From positions 1 through 45,106 of IMG/VR virus record IMGVR_UViG_3300024265_000097: DNA of 45,106 bases. The stretch is one strand, 5' to 3'. Origin of the DNA: a virus. Below are positions 1-5,605 of this stretch, piece by piece (the stretch's first letter is position 1; every line of letters starts with the position of its first letter). The translations under genes and the position numbers were made by a program. A model generated the notes under the pieces. It was given only the letters and a program-made list of their open reading frames with translations, ran no database searches and was not told the DNA's origin.

Positions 1-146
1 ATCTCGATAGCCGACCTTGCCTGGGTCGAGCAAGAGGCGGCATGGGTAGATCGGAGCTTCTTTGCTATCTACAAAAGTGTCCAGAAGGAAGATTATCTCC
101 AGTTGATATGCCGGAACTGGGGCCGGGAGAATCCGGTAGAAACTCG
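1..146. repeat. Left copy of terminal direct repeat
   Basis: Bases 1-126 are identical to 44962-45087. After that the left copy has one extra G (GGCCGGGAG against GGCCGGAG), and the following 19 bases match again. This makes the window a closed or terminally redundant genome. It could be a true packaging repeat or an assembly overlap; the sequence alone cannot decide. Confidence 0.95.
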
Positions 147-360
147 TGAGGTTGATGTTGGCCGGAAGAAAGCACGAGTGCGTTTCAGGAAGGAAATTCC
201 CGCACAGATAGGGAACTGTGCGTACCGAGACAAGGTCGATTTGCATAGCTATGCGGTATATGCTGACAATTACACAGGGGGCCTGATTTGGCCTGAACCG
301 CCGCCGAAACCGTCGAAGATAGAAGTATTGTCGCTGTTTGCCGAATTTCTGTTTATGTAG
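1..360 (+). CDS. Hypothetical protein, 3' part of gene spanning the genome junction
   Basis: The frame is open from base 1 to the TAG at 358-360. Joined with the right end, where ATG 44929 is in the same frame, it gives a 130-residue protein. The N-terminus is hydrophobic (about residues 4-18), a possible signal or anchor segment. The middle is basic and the C-terminal third carries a proline cluster (PEPPPKP). No family recognised. It is convergent with the minus-strand gene at 367-642, only 6 bases away, with no terminator visible between them. Confidence 0.7.
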   Translation: MSIADLAWVEQEAAWVDRSFFAIYKSVQKEDYLQLICRNWGRENPVETREVDVGRKKARVRFRKEIPAQIGNCAYRDKVDLHSYAVYADNYTGGLIWPEPPPKPSKIEVLSLFAEFLFM

Positions 361-366
361 CGGCTT

Positions 367-642
367 TTATTCACCCATGGCGGCAAGGGCGGCTTCAATC
401 GCTTCCAAAGAAGGCGTCCAGATATGGTCTAATTGCCCGTGCTCTATCAATGCTTTCTGTGTTGTCTTCAGTGCTTTCTCCATTCCCGGAAACGCATTAC
501 ACGCCCGGACGATGTACTCAGCGTTGGCTTTGCCCATAGGGTCAAATGGATGAGTCTGTGCGATATAGAGAGCTTTTCTGTCTGTCGTGGATATGCTATA
601 GCCGTCGCCTACGGTTCCCCACGGTAAGTCTGTGTGTTTCAT
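367..642 (-). CDS. Hypothetical phage protein (91 aa)
   Basis: Last gene of the leftward operon. The motif ANAEYIVRACNAF followed by a helical stretch resembles a small family common in phage early regions, and the plus-strand protein at 36039 has a similar segment (AQFLLRAANSFDELLAAC). Function unknown. Its ATG overlaps the upstream stop (TAATG), indicating translational coupling. Confidence 0.7.
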   Translation of the reverse strand: MKHTDLPWGTVGDGYSISTTDRKALYIAQTHPFDPMGKANAEYIVRACNAFPGMEKALKTTQKALIEHGQLDHIWTPSLEAIEAALAAMGE

Positions 643-827
643 TACATCGCTCTCTTTCTGGCTGCTTTAGCCATTTTAAGCTGTTCAAGATAGTGGTCAT
701 AAGCGCATTCGGCCTCCGGCCAGCATTCGCAAAACCGGCAGTCCACCCAAAGCTCGTAGTACTCGCCCGCCAATATTTCGCATTCCTCAGCGATAACATG
801 CCATTCTTTGTATATCTTGCCGGTCAT
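642..827 (-). CDS. Hypothetical protein (61 aa)
   Basis: Starts at the ATG of the first AGAGGTGAAACCATG cassette, which supplies its SD. The protein has a Cys cluster (C31, C34 by count) in an acidic helical context and a basic C-terminus. No family recognised. Overlaps the next gene by one base. Confidence 0.65.
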   Translation of the reverse strand: MTGKIYKEWHVIAEECEILAGEYYELWVDCRFCECWPEAECAYDHYLEQLKMAKAARKRAM

Positions 828-839
828 GGTTTCACCTCT
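824..839 (-). repeat. Ribosome-binding/start cassette, copy 1
   Basis: On the minus strand it reads AGAGGTGAAACCATGA. It carries the SD and the ATG of the 642-827 gene; the TGA inside GGTGA is the stop of the preceding gene. Confidence 0.85.
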
Positions 840-1041
840 CGTAGATTCTCTTAATCAGTTGATTGTACCAATCCCTGTTCTGGGCGACTTCCCGTTGCAA
901 CTCACAATGTTTATCTTGCAAGTCTATTAATGCAATAATTTCCTCATCGGTTGCCCAGCATGCAATGTCGCGACCGCCTATATAACCAGCAATGTATGTT
1001 CGGCAAGTTGTGGCTTTTTGGATTTGTGCCGCTGTTAGCAT
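832..1041 (-). CDS. Hypothetical protein (69 aa)
   Basis: Start fixed by cassette copy 2. The N-terminus is alanine/isoleucine rich, followed by an acidic helical segment and a basic C-terminus. Stop lies inside cassette copy 1. No family recognised. Confidence 0.65.
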   Translation of the reverse strand: MLTAAQIQKATTCRTYIAGYIGGRDIACWATDEEIIALIDLQDKHCELQREVAQNRDWYNQLIKRIYER

Positions 1042-1053
1042 GGTTTCACCTCT
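1038..1053 (-). repeat. Ribosome-binding/start cassette, copy 2
   Basis: Minus strand AGAGGTGAAACCATG followed by C rather than A. Provides SD and start for the gene ending at 832. Confidence 0.85.
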
Positions 1054-1198
1054 ATTCTGCTGTTTGGATAAATACCGCGTTATTGTCTACAAAAACCCCG
1101 TCGCAAAAATAGTCCTGTTTTCTGTCAGGGCCTTCAATAAAGACTTCCATTTCTTGATGACATTTTTCCAGTAGTGCTATTAGTTCAGATACGGTCAT
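1052..1198 (-). CDS. Small hypothetical protein (48 aa)
   Basis: Start ATG at 1198-1196 lies in cassette copy 3 and the TAG stop (1052-1054) abuts copy 2, so both borders fit the operon pattern. The protein begins MTVSELIALLEKCHQEMEV and is acidic. No family recognised. Confidence 0.6.
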   Translation of the reverse strand: MTVSELIALLEKCHQEMEVFIEGPDRKQDYFCDGVFVDNNAVFIQTAE

Positions 1199-1210
1199 GG
1201 TTTCACCTCT
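1195..1210 (-). repeat. Ribosome-binding/start cassette, copy 3
   Basis: Same core as copies 1 and 2. The upstream similarity extends to CAAAAC, shared with copy 5. In the preceding gene's frame the cassette is translated as TEVKP-stop. Confidence 0.85.
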
Positions 1211-1458
1211 GTTTTGGCTTTGTTTATGGCGGCCATTATTGCTTGCCAGTCGATAGCTTCACAAATGTCGCCGTCTTTCACGGAGCCTTCACCATCACAA
1301 GGTTCAGCGGCTTCCAGTACCATCTCACATGCCGCCAGTAAATCGGACCTGATTTCGTCCTCTTTGGCGGTTATTTCGGCTCGTCTACAGTCAAAAAGGC
1401 AAAGATTACAAGTTATCTCACGTTTACACCGCATTGTTCTTTTTCTTATGTCATTCAT
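1195..1458 (-). CDS. Cys-containing hypothetical protein (87 aa)
   Basis: A longer frame exists upstream, but cassette copy 4 puts SD and ATG at 1458, giving a protein starting MNDIRKRTMRCKRE. The CKREITCNLCLFDC segment has four cysteines spaced as in a small metal-binding fold. The C-terminus ends KTEVKP, which is the translated cassette 3. The stop overlaps the next ATG (ATGA). Confidence 0.65.
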   Translation of the reverse strand: MNDIRKRTMRCKREITCNLCLFDCRRAEITAKEDEIRSDLLAACEMVLEAAEPCDGEGSVKDGDICEAIDWQAIMAAINKAKTEVKP

Positions 1459-1470
1459 GGTTTCACCTCT
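1455..1470 (-). repeat. Ribosome-binding/start cassette, copy 4
   Basis: AGAGGTGAAACCATGA on the minus strand. It supplies the start of the 87-aa gene and the KEVKP end of the preceding one. Confidence 0.85.
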
Positions 1471-1646
1471 TTGCCGTCCTTGCCAATACCCAAAATGTGC
1501 TGAATTGTGCCGAGCATTGCAAAGGTTTTTTGTGAGCAATCACGGCAGTGCATACCGCCGAGTCCGTCTTGCCATCTATCACAACAGCGAGGCCATTTAC
1601 TTGCTGCATCTCTTACTTCGTTGAGTATGTCGGTGTCTGTTTTCAT
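1455..1646 (-). CDS. Cys-rich hypothetical protein (63 aa)
   Basis: Start chosen at 1646 because cassette copy 5 provides the SD. Contains CCDRW, CRDC and a C-terminal KEVKP tail. The two Cys pairs may bind metal. The ATGA overlap with the next gene indicates coupling. No family recognised. Confidence 0.65.
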   Translation of the reverse strand: MKTDTDILNEVRDAASKWPRCCDRWQDGLGGMHCRDCSQKTFAMLGTIQHILGIGKDGKEVKP

Positions 1647-1658
1647 GGTTTCACCTCT
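1643..1658 (-). repeat. Ribosome-binding/start cassette, copy 5
   Basis: AGAGGTGAAACCATGA on the minus strand, preceded by CCAAAAC as in copy 3. Ends the 99-aa gene with TEVKP and starts the 63-aa gene. Confidence 0.85.
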
Positions 1659-1942
1659 GTTTTGGCGATAGCGGCCTTTTCCCACGTAGGCGAAAATAAC
1701 GCCGCTGTATCTGCGTTTTTGCAGTACTTGATAACTTTCTCAAAATAGCCGAGTTCTTTCACTGTGTAGCTACCGTCTTTTTTGCGCTCTTTGACATATT
1801 CTTTGGGGCTCAATGGGCGAAACGTATCACCTGTCCTTTTCAGGATTCGCATTACATTGGCGGCGACAATTTCACACTCACAGTTCTGGCAAGCAGAATT
1901 CCACGGGTGTTCGGTGAAAGTTGATGGTTTCGTTTCTTTCAT
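1643..1942 (-). CDS. Hypothetical protein with C-x2-C-x-C motif (99 aa)
   Basis: ATG at 1942 follows AGAGAGG on the minus strand. The segment ACQNCECEIVAANVMRIL has three closely spaced cysteines before a helix. The rest is basic and helical. The C-terminus TEVKP comes from cassette 5. Function unknown. Confidence 0.65.
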   Translation of the reverse strand: MKETKPSTFTEHPWNSACQNCECEIVAANVMRILKRTGDTFRPLSPKEYVKERKKDGSYTVKELGYFEKVIKYCKNADTAALFSPTWEKAAIAKTEVKP

Positions 1943-1958
1943 AATATCCTCTCTTTCT

Positions 1959-1973
1959 GCCCGGCGACAGGGC
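1959..1973. promoter_or_regulatory. Intergenic GC hairpin
   Basis: GCCC (1959-1962) pairs with GGGC (1970-1973) around a 7-base loop. It lies between the stop of the 53-aa gene's neighbour and the SD of the 99-aa gene in the leftward transcript. No T-tract follows, so it is not a typical terminator. Confidence 0.45.
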
Positions 1974-1984
1974 AGGGCGGGGGG

Positions 1985-2146
1985 TTATTTTTTGCAAAGC
2001 GCAATAGCAAAACTCGTGCCGAGAATCACTTGCACTATCAGGCAAGGTACATGGACAATCGGTGTCCGCCCGATGCTGAGACACCATACCGCGAGGCAAC
2101 TGAACACAATCGTCCAAATTAAACCAAAGGTCCATAGTTTTCGCAT
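1985..2146 (-). CDS. Small double-membrane-span protein (53 aa)
   Basis: ATG at 2146 follows GGGA on the minus strand; TAA at 1985. Two hydrophobic segments (about residues 5-25 and 33-51) separated by a short SIGRTP turn give a hairpin membrane topology with a CKK tail. This is holin-like in shape, but the position in an early-type operon makes another membrane role equally possible. Confidence 0.6.
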   Translation of the reverse strand: MRKLWTFGLIWTIVFSCLAVWCLSIGRTPIVHVPCLIVQVILGTSFAIALCKK

Positions 2147-2184
2147 TTTCCCATTCCCTTCAATTAAACAACATTTGCATTATC

Positions 2185-2227
2185 CCCCTGCGCCGGGCTT
2201 GCACCGACGCGCCGCTATGGGCAGGGG
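2185..2227. promoter_or_regulatory. Intergenic GC hairpin
   Basis: CCCCTGC (2185-2191) pairs perfectly with GCAGGGG (2221-2227), with further GC pairing possible inside. It lies between two minus-strand genes, without a T-tract. Confidence 0.5.
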
Positions 2228-2230
2228 TGG

Positions 2231-2485
2231 TTATTGATGTGGTACAAGGTCGGTAGCCGCTGCCATTAAGCCGTCAGGCGTGGCCGTACCAACGATCTCG
2301 CTGATTTTCACCATGCCTTTGCCGAAGCCTTTTGGTATTTCTCCGCCTAAATGGCAATTTGCCCACCCACATAACCCATCAGAAACCGCAGCAGCGTATC
2401 GTTTTGTTTTGTGGACGCTGTCGTACGGGTATGTAAAGTTGTCATTCGTAAAGATTTCAGGCCACATTATTTTCATTGTTCCCAT
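2231..2485 (-). CDS. Hypothetical protein (84 aa)
   Basis: The frame extends to 2506, but GGGAGA upstream of ATG 2485 supports that start (MGTMKIMWPEIF). The sequence contains paired aromatic and glycine-rich segments and two cysteines (CGWANC). No family recognised. Flanked on both sides by intergenic hairpins. Confidence 0.6.
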   Translation of the reverse strand: MGTMKIMWPEIFTNDNFTYPYDSVHKTKRYAAAVSDGLCGWANCHLGGEIPKGFGKGMVKISEIVGTATPDGLMAAATDLVPHQ

Positions 2486-2524
2486 GATTCTCAGTCTCCC
2501 AATCAAATAAGGTTATCATTTATG

Positions 2525-2562
2525 GCCCCGTATCGGAGTTGAGCCGATGAGCCGTGCGGGGC
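2525..2562. promoter_or_regulatory. Intergenic nested hairpin
   Basis: GCCCCG (2525-2530) pairs with CGGGGC (2557-2562), and inside it ATCGG (2532-2536) pairs with CCGAT (2544-2548). It touches the stop codon of the gene on its right. Confidence 0.5.
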
Positions 2563-2753
2563 TAAACATACAGCAGACTTGCCAATGCGTCAGCTTGGCC
2601 TTGCCAATAAGACTCATTTATCCTGGGATTAGAAACGGGTGTTTCGATTTGTTCCTCCCAATGTAATAAATTGTTTTTTGCTTGTCTGAGTTTATGCTCA
2701 ATATGTTCTCTTGTGATGCGTGATGCTGTTTTTGGTCCGACGTGTTTATCCAT
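2562..2753 (-). CDS. Hypothetical helical protein (63 aa)
   Basis: ATG at 2753 preceded by AAGGGAAGTGAAAC, a diverged form of the repeated start cassette. Mostly helical and basic N-terminal half; C-terminal half resembles the YWQGQADALASLL end seen in small phage proteins. Function unknown. Confidence 0.65.
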   Translation of the reverse strand: MDKHVGPKTASRITREHIEHKLRQAKNNLLHWEEQIETPVSNPRINESYWQGQADALASLLYV

Positions 2754-2782
2754 GTTTCACTTCCCTTCTTAAAAGTAGACCT

Positions 2783-2808
2783 GCCCGGACATTCGCTGCG
2801 AGCCGGGC
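2783..2808. promoter_or_regulatory. Intergenic GC hairpin
   Basis: GCCCGG (2783-2788) pairs with CCGGGC (2803-2808) around a 14-base loop, between the 203-aa and 63-aa minus-strand genes. No T-tract. Confidence 0.5.
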
Positions 2809-2818
2809 GGGGCTGGGG

Positions 2819-3430
2819 CTAAGTGTGCATATCCACAATAACGGCATACCATCCCTCTGTGTTGTCGGGGATTGCGAAGTTGTACGTCTCAAGATTAAAG
2901 ACATTCGCCCCAAAGCTAAAATCTTGGGCGTACAAGTGCCCGGCCCGTTTTAGGCAGTATCCATACATGTTGTAGTCTGGGCCTTTTTCTCCGTCAAGGT
3001 ATCGTTCCTTAGCCTGTTTTACTTCGTTATCACCGCATTTGACAGGGTCTTGTTGCCATTCTTTGACTTTCGGCAGACAGAGAGTTAAAGGTGCAATATC
3101 GTAAACGCCTCCGGTTTTTGGCAAGTCATAGTGATTTGCCCACGGATTTGGTCCTTCTCCGGCCAAAGATTCCCAGAGTGCTTGCAATTCAGACTGTTTG
3201 ACATTTACGGTGTTCTGAGAGAAAAAACCGGCTTCGTCTTGCGGCACAATGATTTTCGCTTGTTTCTCAAACTCGTCAATTATTGCAGATAGTAGGCCAG
3301 TCCACCTGCCGCCAATAACGTACCAATCCCAAACCTTGTCGTCTCCATACGCCTCCATGAACTCTGTGGTTTTTGTGTGTGCATTCTCCACGCTGGAGGC
3401 TTGCATGAGCAGAATTGTTCCTTTGTGCAT
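2819..3430 (-). CDS. Conserved-type phage protein with WDWYVIGGRW motif (203 aa)
   Basis: First and largest gene of the leftward operon; ATG 3430 is preceded by AGGG/TAGGA. The segment VWDWYVIGGRWTGLL near residues 33-47 is typical of a phage and plasmid hypothetical family whose function I do not know. The protein is soluble, mixed alpha/beta by look, with a conserved-looking C-terminus (GWYAVIVDMHT). Expression is probably driven from the divergent region at 3431-3832. Confidence 0.75.
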   Translation of the reverse strand: MHKGTILLMQASSVENAHTKTTEFMEAYGDDKVWDWYVIGGRWTGLLSAIIDEFEKQAKIIVPQDEAGFFSQNTVNVKQSELQALWESLAGEGPNPWANHYDLPKTGGVYDIAPLTLCLPKVKEWQQDPVKCGDNEVKQAKERYLDGEKGPDYNMYGYCLKRAGHLYAQDFSFGANVFNLETYNFAIPDNTEGWYAVIVDMHT

Positions 3431-3455
3431 AATCCTATCCCTTCATAAAATGAAA

Positions 3456-3480
3456 CCCCGCCCGGTTGGATCGCACGGGG
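3456..3480. promoter_or_regulatory. Leader hairpin of the leftward operon
   Basis: CCCCG (3456-3460) pairs with CGGGG (3476-3480) in the untranslated leader of the leftward transcript, 26 bases upstream of the ATG at 3430. Confidence 0.4.
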
Positions 3481-3533
3481 GAAGTGCCCGGAACGGAGTC
3501 TCGATAATTGGTTGTTTTGTTGCGCGATCCATG

Positions 3534-3566
3534 ATTATAGCTTAACACACACGGGGCAAGAGTCAA
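3534..3566 (-). promoter_or_regulatory. Candidate leftward promoter
   Basis: On the minus strand a perfect TATAAT (3539-3534) follows TTGACT (3566-3561) with a 21-base spacer. The -10 is ideal, but the spacing is longer than the usual 16-18, so the -35 assignment is weak. It is correctly placed to serve the 2819-3430 operon. Confidence 0.4.
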
Positions 3567-3659
3567 ATAAAATCTGGCCCGAATAGCACGATAACGGTAA
3601 AAGAACGGCATATTAGCAAGATATTTGCAGAAAAAGCAAGTTTTTTAGAACATTTCCAC

Positions 3660-3687
3660 TTGACAGGCGAAGAAATAGTGTTATACT
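3660..3687 (+). promoter_or_regulatory. Sigma70-like rightward promoter
   Basis: TTGACA (3660-3665), 16-base spacer, TATACT (3682-3687). An A/T-rich stretch (3630-3650) upstream resembles an UP element. It is the best host-type promoter I see in the window, and fits early expression of the small-gene operon by host RNA polymerase. Confidence 0.7.
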
Positions 3688-3832
3688 TTAGGTTGATACT
3701 TACGGTAATACATTTATCGTTCTTACAGAAAGCGAGGTGTATGATGTAAGTGGTGGTAAAACCACCGAGAGCCCGGATATCTCCGGATTGTCCGGGCCGC
3801 GAAATTGACTTGAATCAGGAATGGTTTAAGAT
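3688..3832 (+). promoter_or_regulatory. Structured 5' leader of the rightward early operon
   Basis: Contains ATGATGTAA (3741-3749), a two-codon minimal reading frame with GAGG just upstream. Then hairpin 1: GGTGGT (3752-3757) with ACCACC (3761-3766), loop AAA. Then hairpin 2: GCCCGGA (3771-3777) with TCCGGGC (3791-3797). No T-tract follows either stem. The arrangement suggests post-transcriptional control or transcript stabilisation; this is inference. Confidence 0.5.
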
Positions 3833-4084
3833 ATGATGATATGTTTGTTATTGCTTTTGGGAATTGCCGGGTTTGCTGTTATAATGGCAGTATTGTCTTT
3901 TGGCGATACAGAGTACGGCGACTCTTGTTATTGGTGCAAAGAGTCAGGAATCAACTATAAAGACTCGCAGTTTGATTGTGAGGAGTGCGGCGGGACAGGC
4001 CTGATAAAGTACAATTATCATCGGCCTTTGACCGAAAATAACGTTTGGAGCCGTTGGCGGTGGAAGATGACGGTTCAATGGTGA
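3833..4084 (+). CDS. Membrane-anchored zinc-ribbon protein (83 aa)
   Basis: First gene after the rightward promoter. Residues about 3-23 form one hydrophobic span. This is followed by CYWC (32-35) and CEECGGTG (49-56), a pair of Cys knuckles of DnaJ zinc-finger type (CxxCxGxG). The C-terminus is basic and aromatic. ATG 3833 and ATG 3836 are both possible; AGGA lies 12-15 bases upstream. Function unknown; a membrane-tethered DnaJ-like zinc module is an unusual layout. Confidence 0.65.
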   Translation: MMICLLLLLGIAGFAVIMAVLSFGDTEYGDSCYWCKESGINYKDSQFDCEECGGTGLIKYNYHRPLTENNVWSRWRWKMTVQW

Positions 4085-4215
4085 GCATATACACCGACCA
4101 GATACGACGGCTCTACAAGATGGCGAAAAAGTTCAAAGGGTCAACGGATCAGGGCATTAGCCAGGTTGGTGATAAGGACTATGCAAAGAAGTTCAACCGG
4201 AGCAAAGATGGTTGA
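4078..4215 (+). CDS. Small basic hypothetical protein (45 aa)
   Basis: ATG 4078 lies inside the end of the previous gene and the stop overlaps the next start region. Sequence is helical, basic and begins MVSIYTDQIRRLYKMAKK. A GTG at 4081 is an alternative start. No family recognised. Confidence 0.5.
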   Translation: MVSIYTDQIRRLYKMAKKFKGSTDQGISQVGDKDYAKKFNRSKDG

Positions 4216-4507
4216 CGTTGAACGTGAGATAAAATCAAGACTTCGGAAAACGCTTGTCTGTAAGACTCCGACAGAAGACAGTGGTTTTATCTACAGAAAG
4301 TACAACGAAACAAAAGGGTTGCCGGGTGCGGTTCCTGAGAGAAATTGCACCGGTTGCCCTTTTTATATATGCAAAAGACTCTCAGGCGCCGGTAGTGGAA
4401 TCGCAAGTTCCGGCACAAAACAAGAATCGACTCATTATCTACGACCACATGCTCCCGCCCATGGCGCCTCCTTTGCCCAAAATCAATCAAATGGCGCTAG
4501 TAGATAA
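4208..4507 (+). CDS. Hypothetical protein, reading frame uncertain (99 aa)
   Basis: From ATG 4208 the first 60 residues look protein-like and include CTGCPFYIC, a Cys cluster. Beyond about base 4390 this frame turns into low-quality sequence, while the frame ending at 4511 becomes plausible (proline-rich, IIYDHMLPPMAPPLPK). Either two overlapping genes exist here, or a frameshift joins the first half of one frame to the second half of the other. Confidence 0.4.
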   Translation: MVDVEREIKSRLRKTLVCKTPTEDSGFIYRKYNETKGLPGAVPERNCTGCPFYICKRLSGAGSGIASSGTKQESTHYLRPHAPAHGASFAQNQSNGASR

Positions 4508-4582
4508 TTAAAGAGTACCTGTTGAGTATTCAGTGTCCGTAGGCTATAGGGCATTAGCGGCGGGTGAATAAAGAGGTGGACA

Positions 4583-4711
4583 ATGGCCAAAAAGCAACCA
4601 AAAGACTACAATAAGCCAAAGTATGACAGGCAAAAAGAAAAGGCGCGGTTTGGGCGAATTGTCGAGATGGACAAGCAAGCAAAGCAACACATGGCGGAAA
4701 TATGTCAATAA
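4583..4711 (+). CDS. Small charged protein (42 aa)
   Basis: ATG 4583 with AGAGGTGG upstream. Highly charged (many Lys, Arg, Asp). Ends 10 bases inside the next gene. No family recognised. Confidence 0.5.
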   Translation: MAKKQPKDYNKPKYDRQKEKARFGRIVEMDKQAKQHMAEICQ

Positions 4712-4899
4712 CAATGCGCAGAAAAGCAAAAACCATTGAACAGATGAATATGCACAATAGTGAAGGTGCAAGAAAGCCGTTTTATCCGATAGATTTCGAT
4801 TTATACCGCGAAATGTTAAGAGATCACGTGATGCGACATAGACATAAGTGGGCTTGCCTGGTGAAAAACGAGAACTTAAACAGAATATGCGGTGATTGA
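4702..4899 (+). CDS. Small basic hypothetical protein (65 aa)
   Basis: ATG 4702 overlaps the previous stop; GGCGGA upstream. Contains basic helices and a central PFYPIDFDLYREML segment. No family recognised. Confidence 0.55.
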   Translation: MSITMRRKAKTIEQMNMHNSEGARKPFYPIDFDLYREMLRDHVMRHRHKWACLVKNENLNRICGD

Positions 4900-5022
4900 A
4901 TGAACAAATTAAAAAAGAAAATACGAATTCCGAAGGGCAAGAAAAAACGGGCATTGCTGCTAAAGAGGTTATGGCGGGCAATTCCGATTGCCACTGATTT
5001 ACCAGAAGGGTCGTGGGAATGA
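4900..5022 (+). CDS. Very basic mini-protein (40 aa)
   Basis: ATG 4900 follows the TGA of the previous gene by overlap. The N-terminal 26 residues are dominated by Lys/Arg (MNKLKKKIRIPKGKKKR), followed by an acidic end. It may bind nucleic acid; no family recognised. No strong SD, so translational coupling is likely. Confidence 0.4.
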   Translation: MNKLKKKIRIPKGKKKRALLLKRLWRAIPIATDLPEGSWE

Positions 5023-5231
5023 CTGAAACAGCAACAAAGCCAGAATTCACCGAACAGCAGATAGAGCAACATTGCAAAGACTTGGAAAGATGTCAGAAAT
5101 TGACGGATGTAAAAGCCGCGGCATGTTATCTACCGACATCTTTACAGATAATAAGGCAGTTACAAGGAAGCGTGCATGAATGTGCAGGACAAGGGCAAAG
5201 AGAGGAAGATAGTTTGCCAAGACAGAGATAA
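5019..5231 (+). CDS. Small helical hypothetical protein (70 aa)
   Basis: ATG 5019 overlaps the preceding TGA (ATGA); GTG 5013 in the same frame is an alternative. The first 50 residues look coding (MTETATKPEFTEQQIEQH); the last 20 are shared with another gene in a different frame. Confidence 0.5.
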   Translation: MTETATKPEFTEQQIEQHCKDLERCQKLTDVKAAACYLPTSLQIIRQLQGSVHECAGQGQREEDSLPRQR

Positions 5232-5276
5232 GGGATTGAGAGGCATGAATGAAAACTGGAACACAAGAAGCTCTTG
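5175..5276 (+). CDS. Mini-protein (33 aa), low certainty
   Basis: ATG 5175 has AAGGAAG about 10 bases upstream. Charged sequence, overlapping both neighbours by many bases. It fits the overlap-rich packing of this region, but its length gives little support. Confidence 0.3.
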
Positions 5277-5416
5277 AGAATCAACGTAAGCATAATATCG
5301 CAATGATACCAGCGTGGTGTGCGTTTATGCGTTGGCAAGCTGAGATGGAAGCCAAGATAATCGAGGGGGTGCTGAATACCATCGAACCAGAGATAATGGA
5401 TTGTAGGGCAAACTGA
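5249..5416 (+). CDS. Small hypothetical protein (55 aa)
   Basis: ATG 5249 is preceded by TTGAGAGG. Sequence MKTGTQEALENQRKHN then a Trp-containing helix and an acidic end. No family recognised. The stop lies 12 bases before the lipoprotein gene. Confidence 0.5.
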   Translation: MKTGTQEALENQRKHNIAMIPAWCAFMRWQAEMEAKIIEGVLNTIEPEIMDCRAN

Positions 5417-5427
5417 GAGGCGCAAAA

Positions 5428-5598
5428 GTGAGAATATGGTTGATTATAGCGGTAACACTACTCATGGCAGGCTGTGAACCGTCTAAGCCGATTGAGTTTA
5501 ATCCGATAGAAGCACGGATAGAGAGACTTGAACGGAACGCAAGAGAAGCAAGAATAGGGGAGATATTCCCTGATATAGCATCAAAGCCAGCATACTGA
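5428..5598 (+). CDS. Small lipoprotein, spanin-like in size (56 aa)
   Basis: GTG start with GAGAGG upstream. A short basic start (MRIW), a hydrophobic core and the lipobox LLMAGC give lipidation at Cys16. The mature part is only about 40 residues, charged and helical. Outer-membrane anchored mini-lipoproteins of this size occur as o-spanins (Rz1 type), but this one is not proline-rich, so the lysis role is inference. It sits 8 bases upstream of the small terminase candidate. Confidence 0.6.
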   Translation: MRIWLIIAVTLLMAGCEPSKPIEFNPIEARIERLERNAREARIGEIFPDIASKPAY

Positions 5599-5605
5599 GG
5601 ATAAA

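Noticed and set aside
2525-2562. tRNA or tRNA fragment
   Set aside because: Nested stems only; no cloverleaf, anticodon arm or T-loop consensus. No tRNA seen elsewhere by eye.
4544-5077. 177-codon hydrophobic minus-strand frame
   Set aside because: Antisense of several small Lys-rich plus-strand genes, which explains its Phe/Leu-rich look; no SD.
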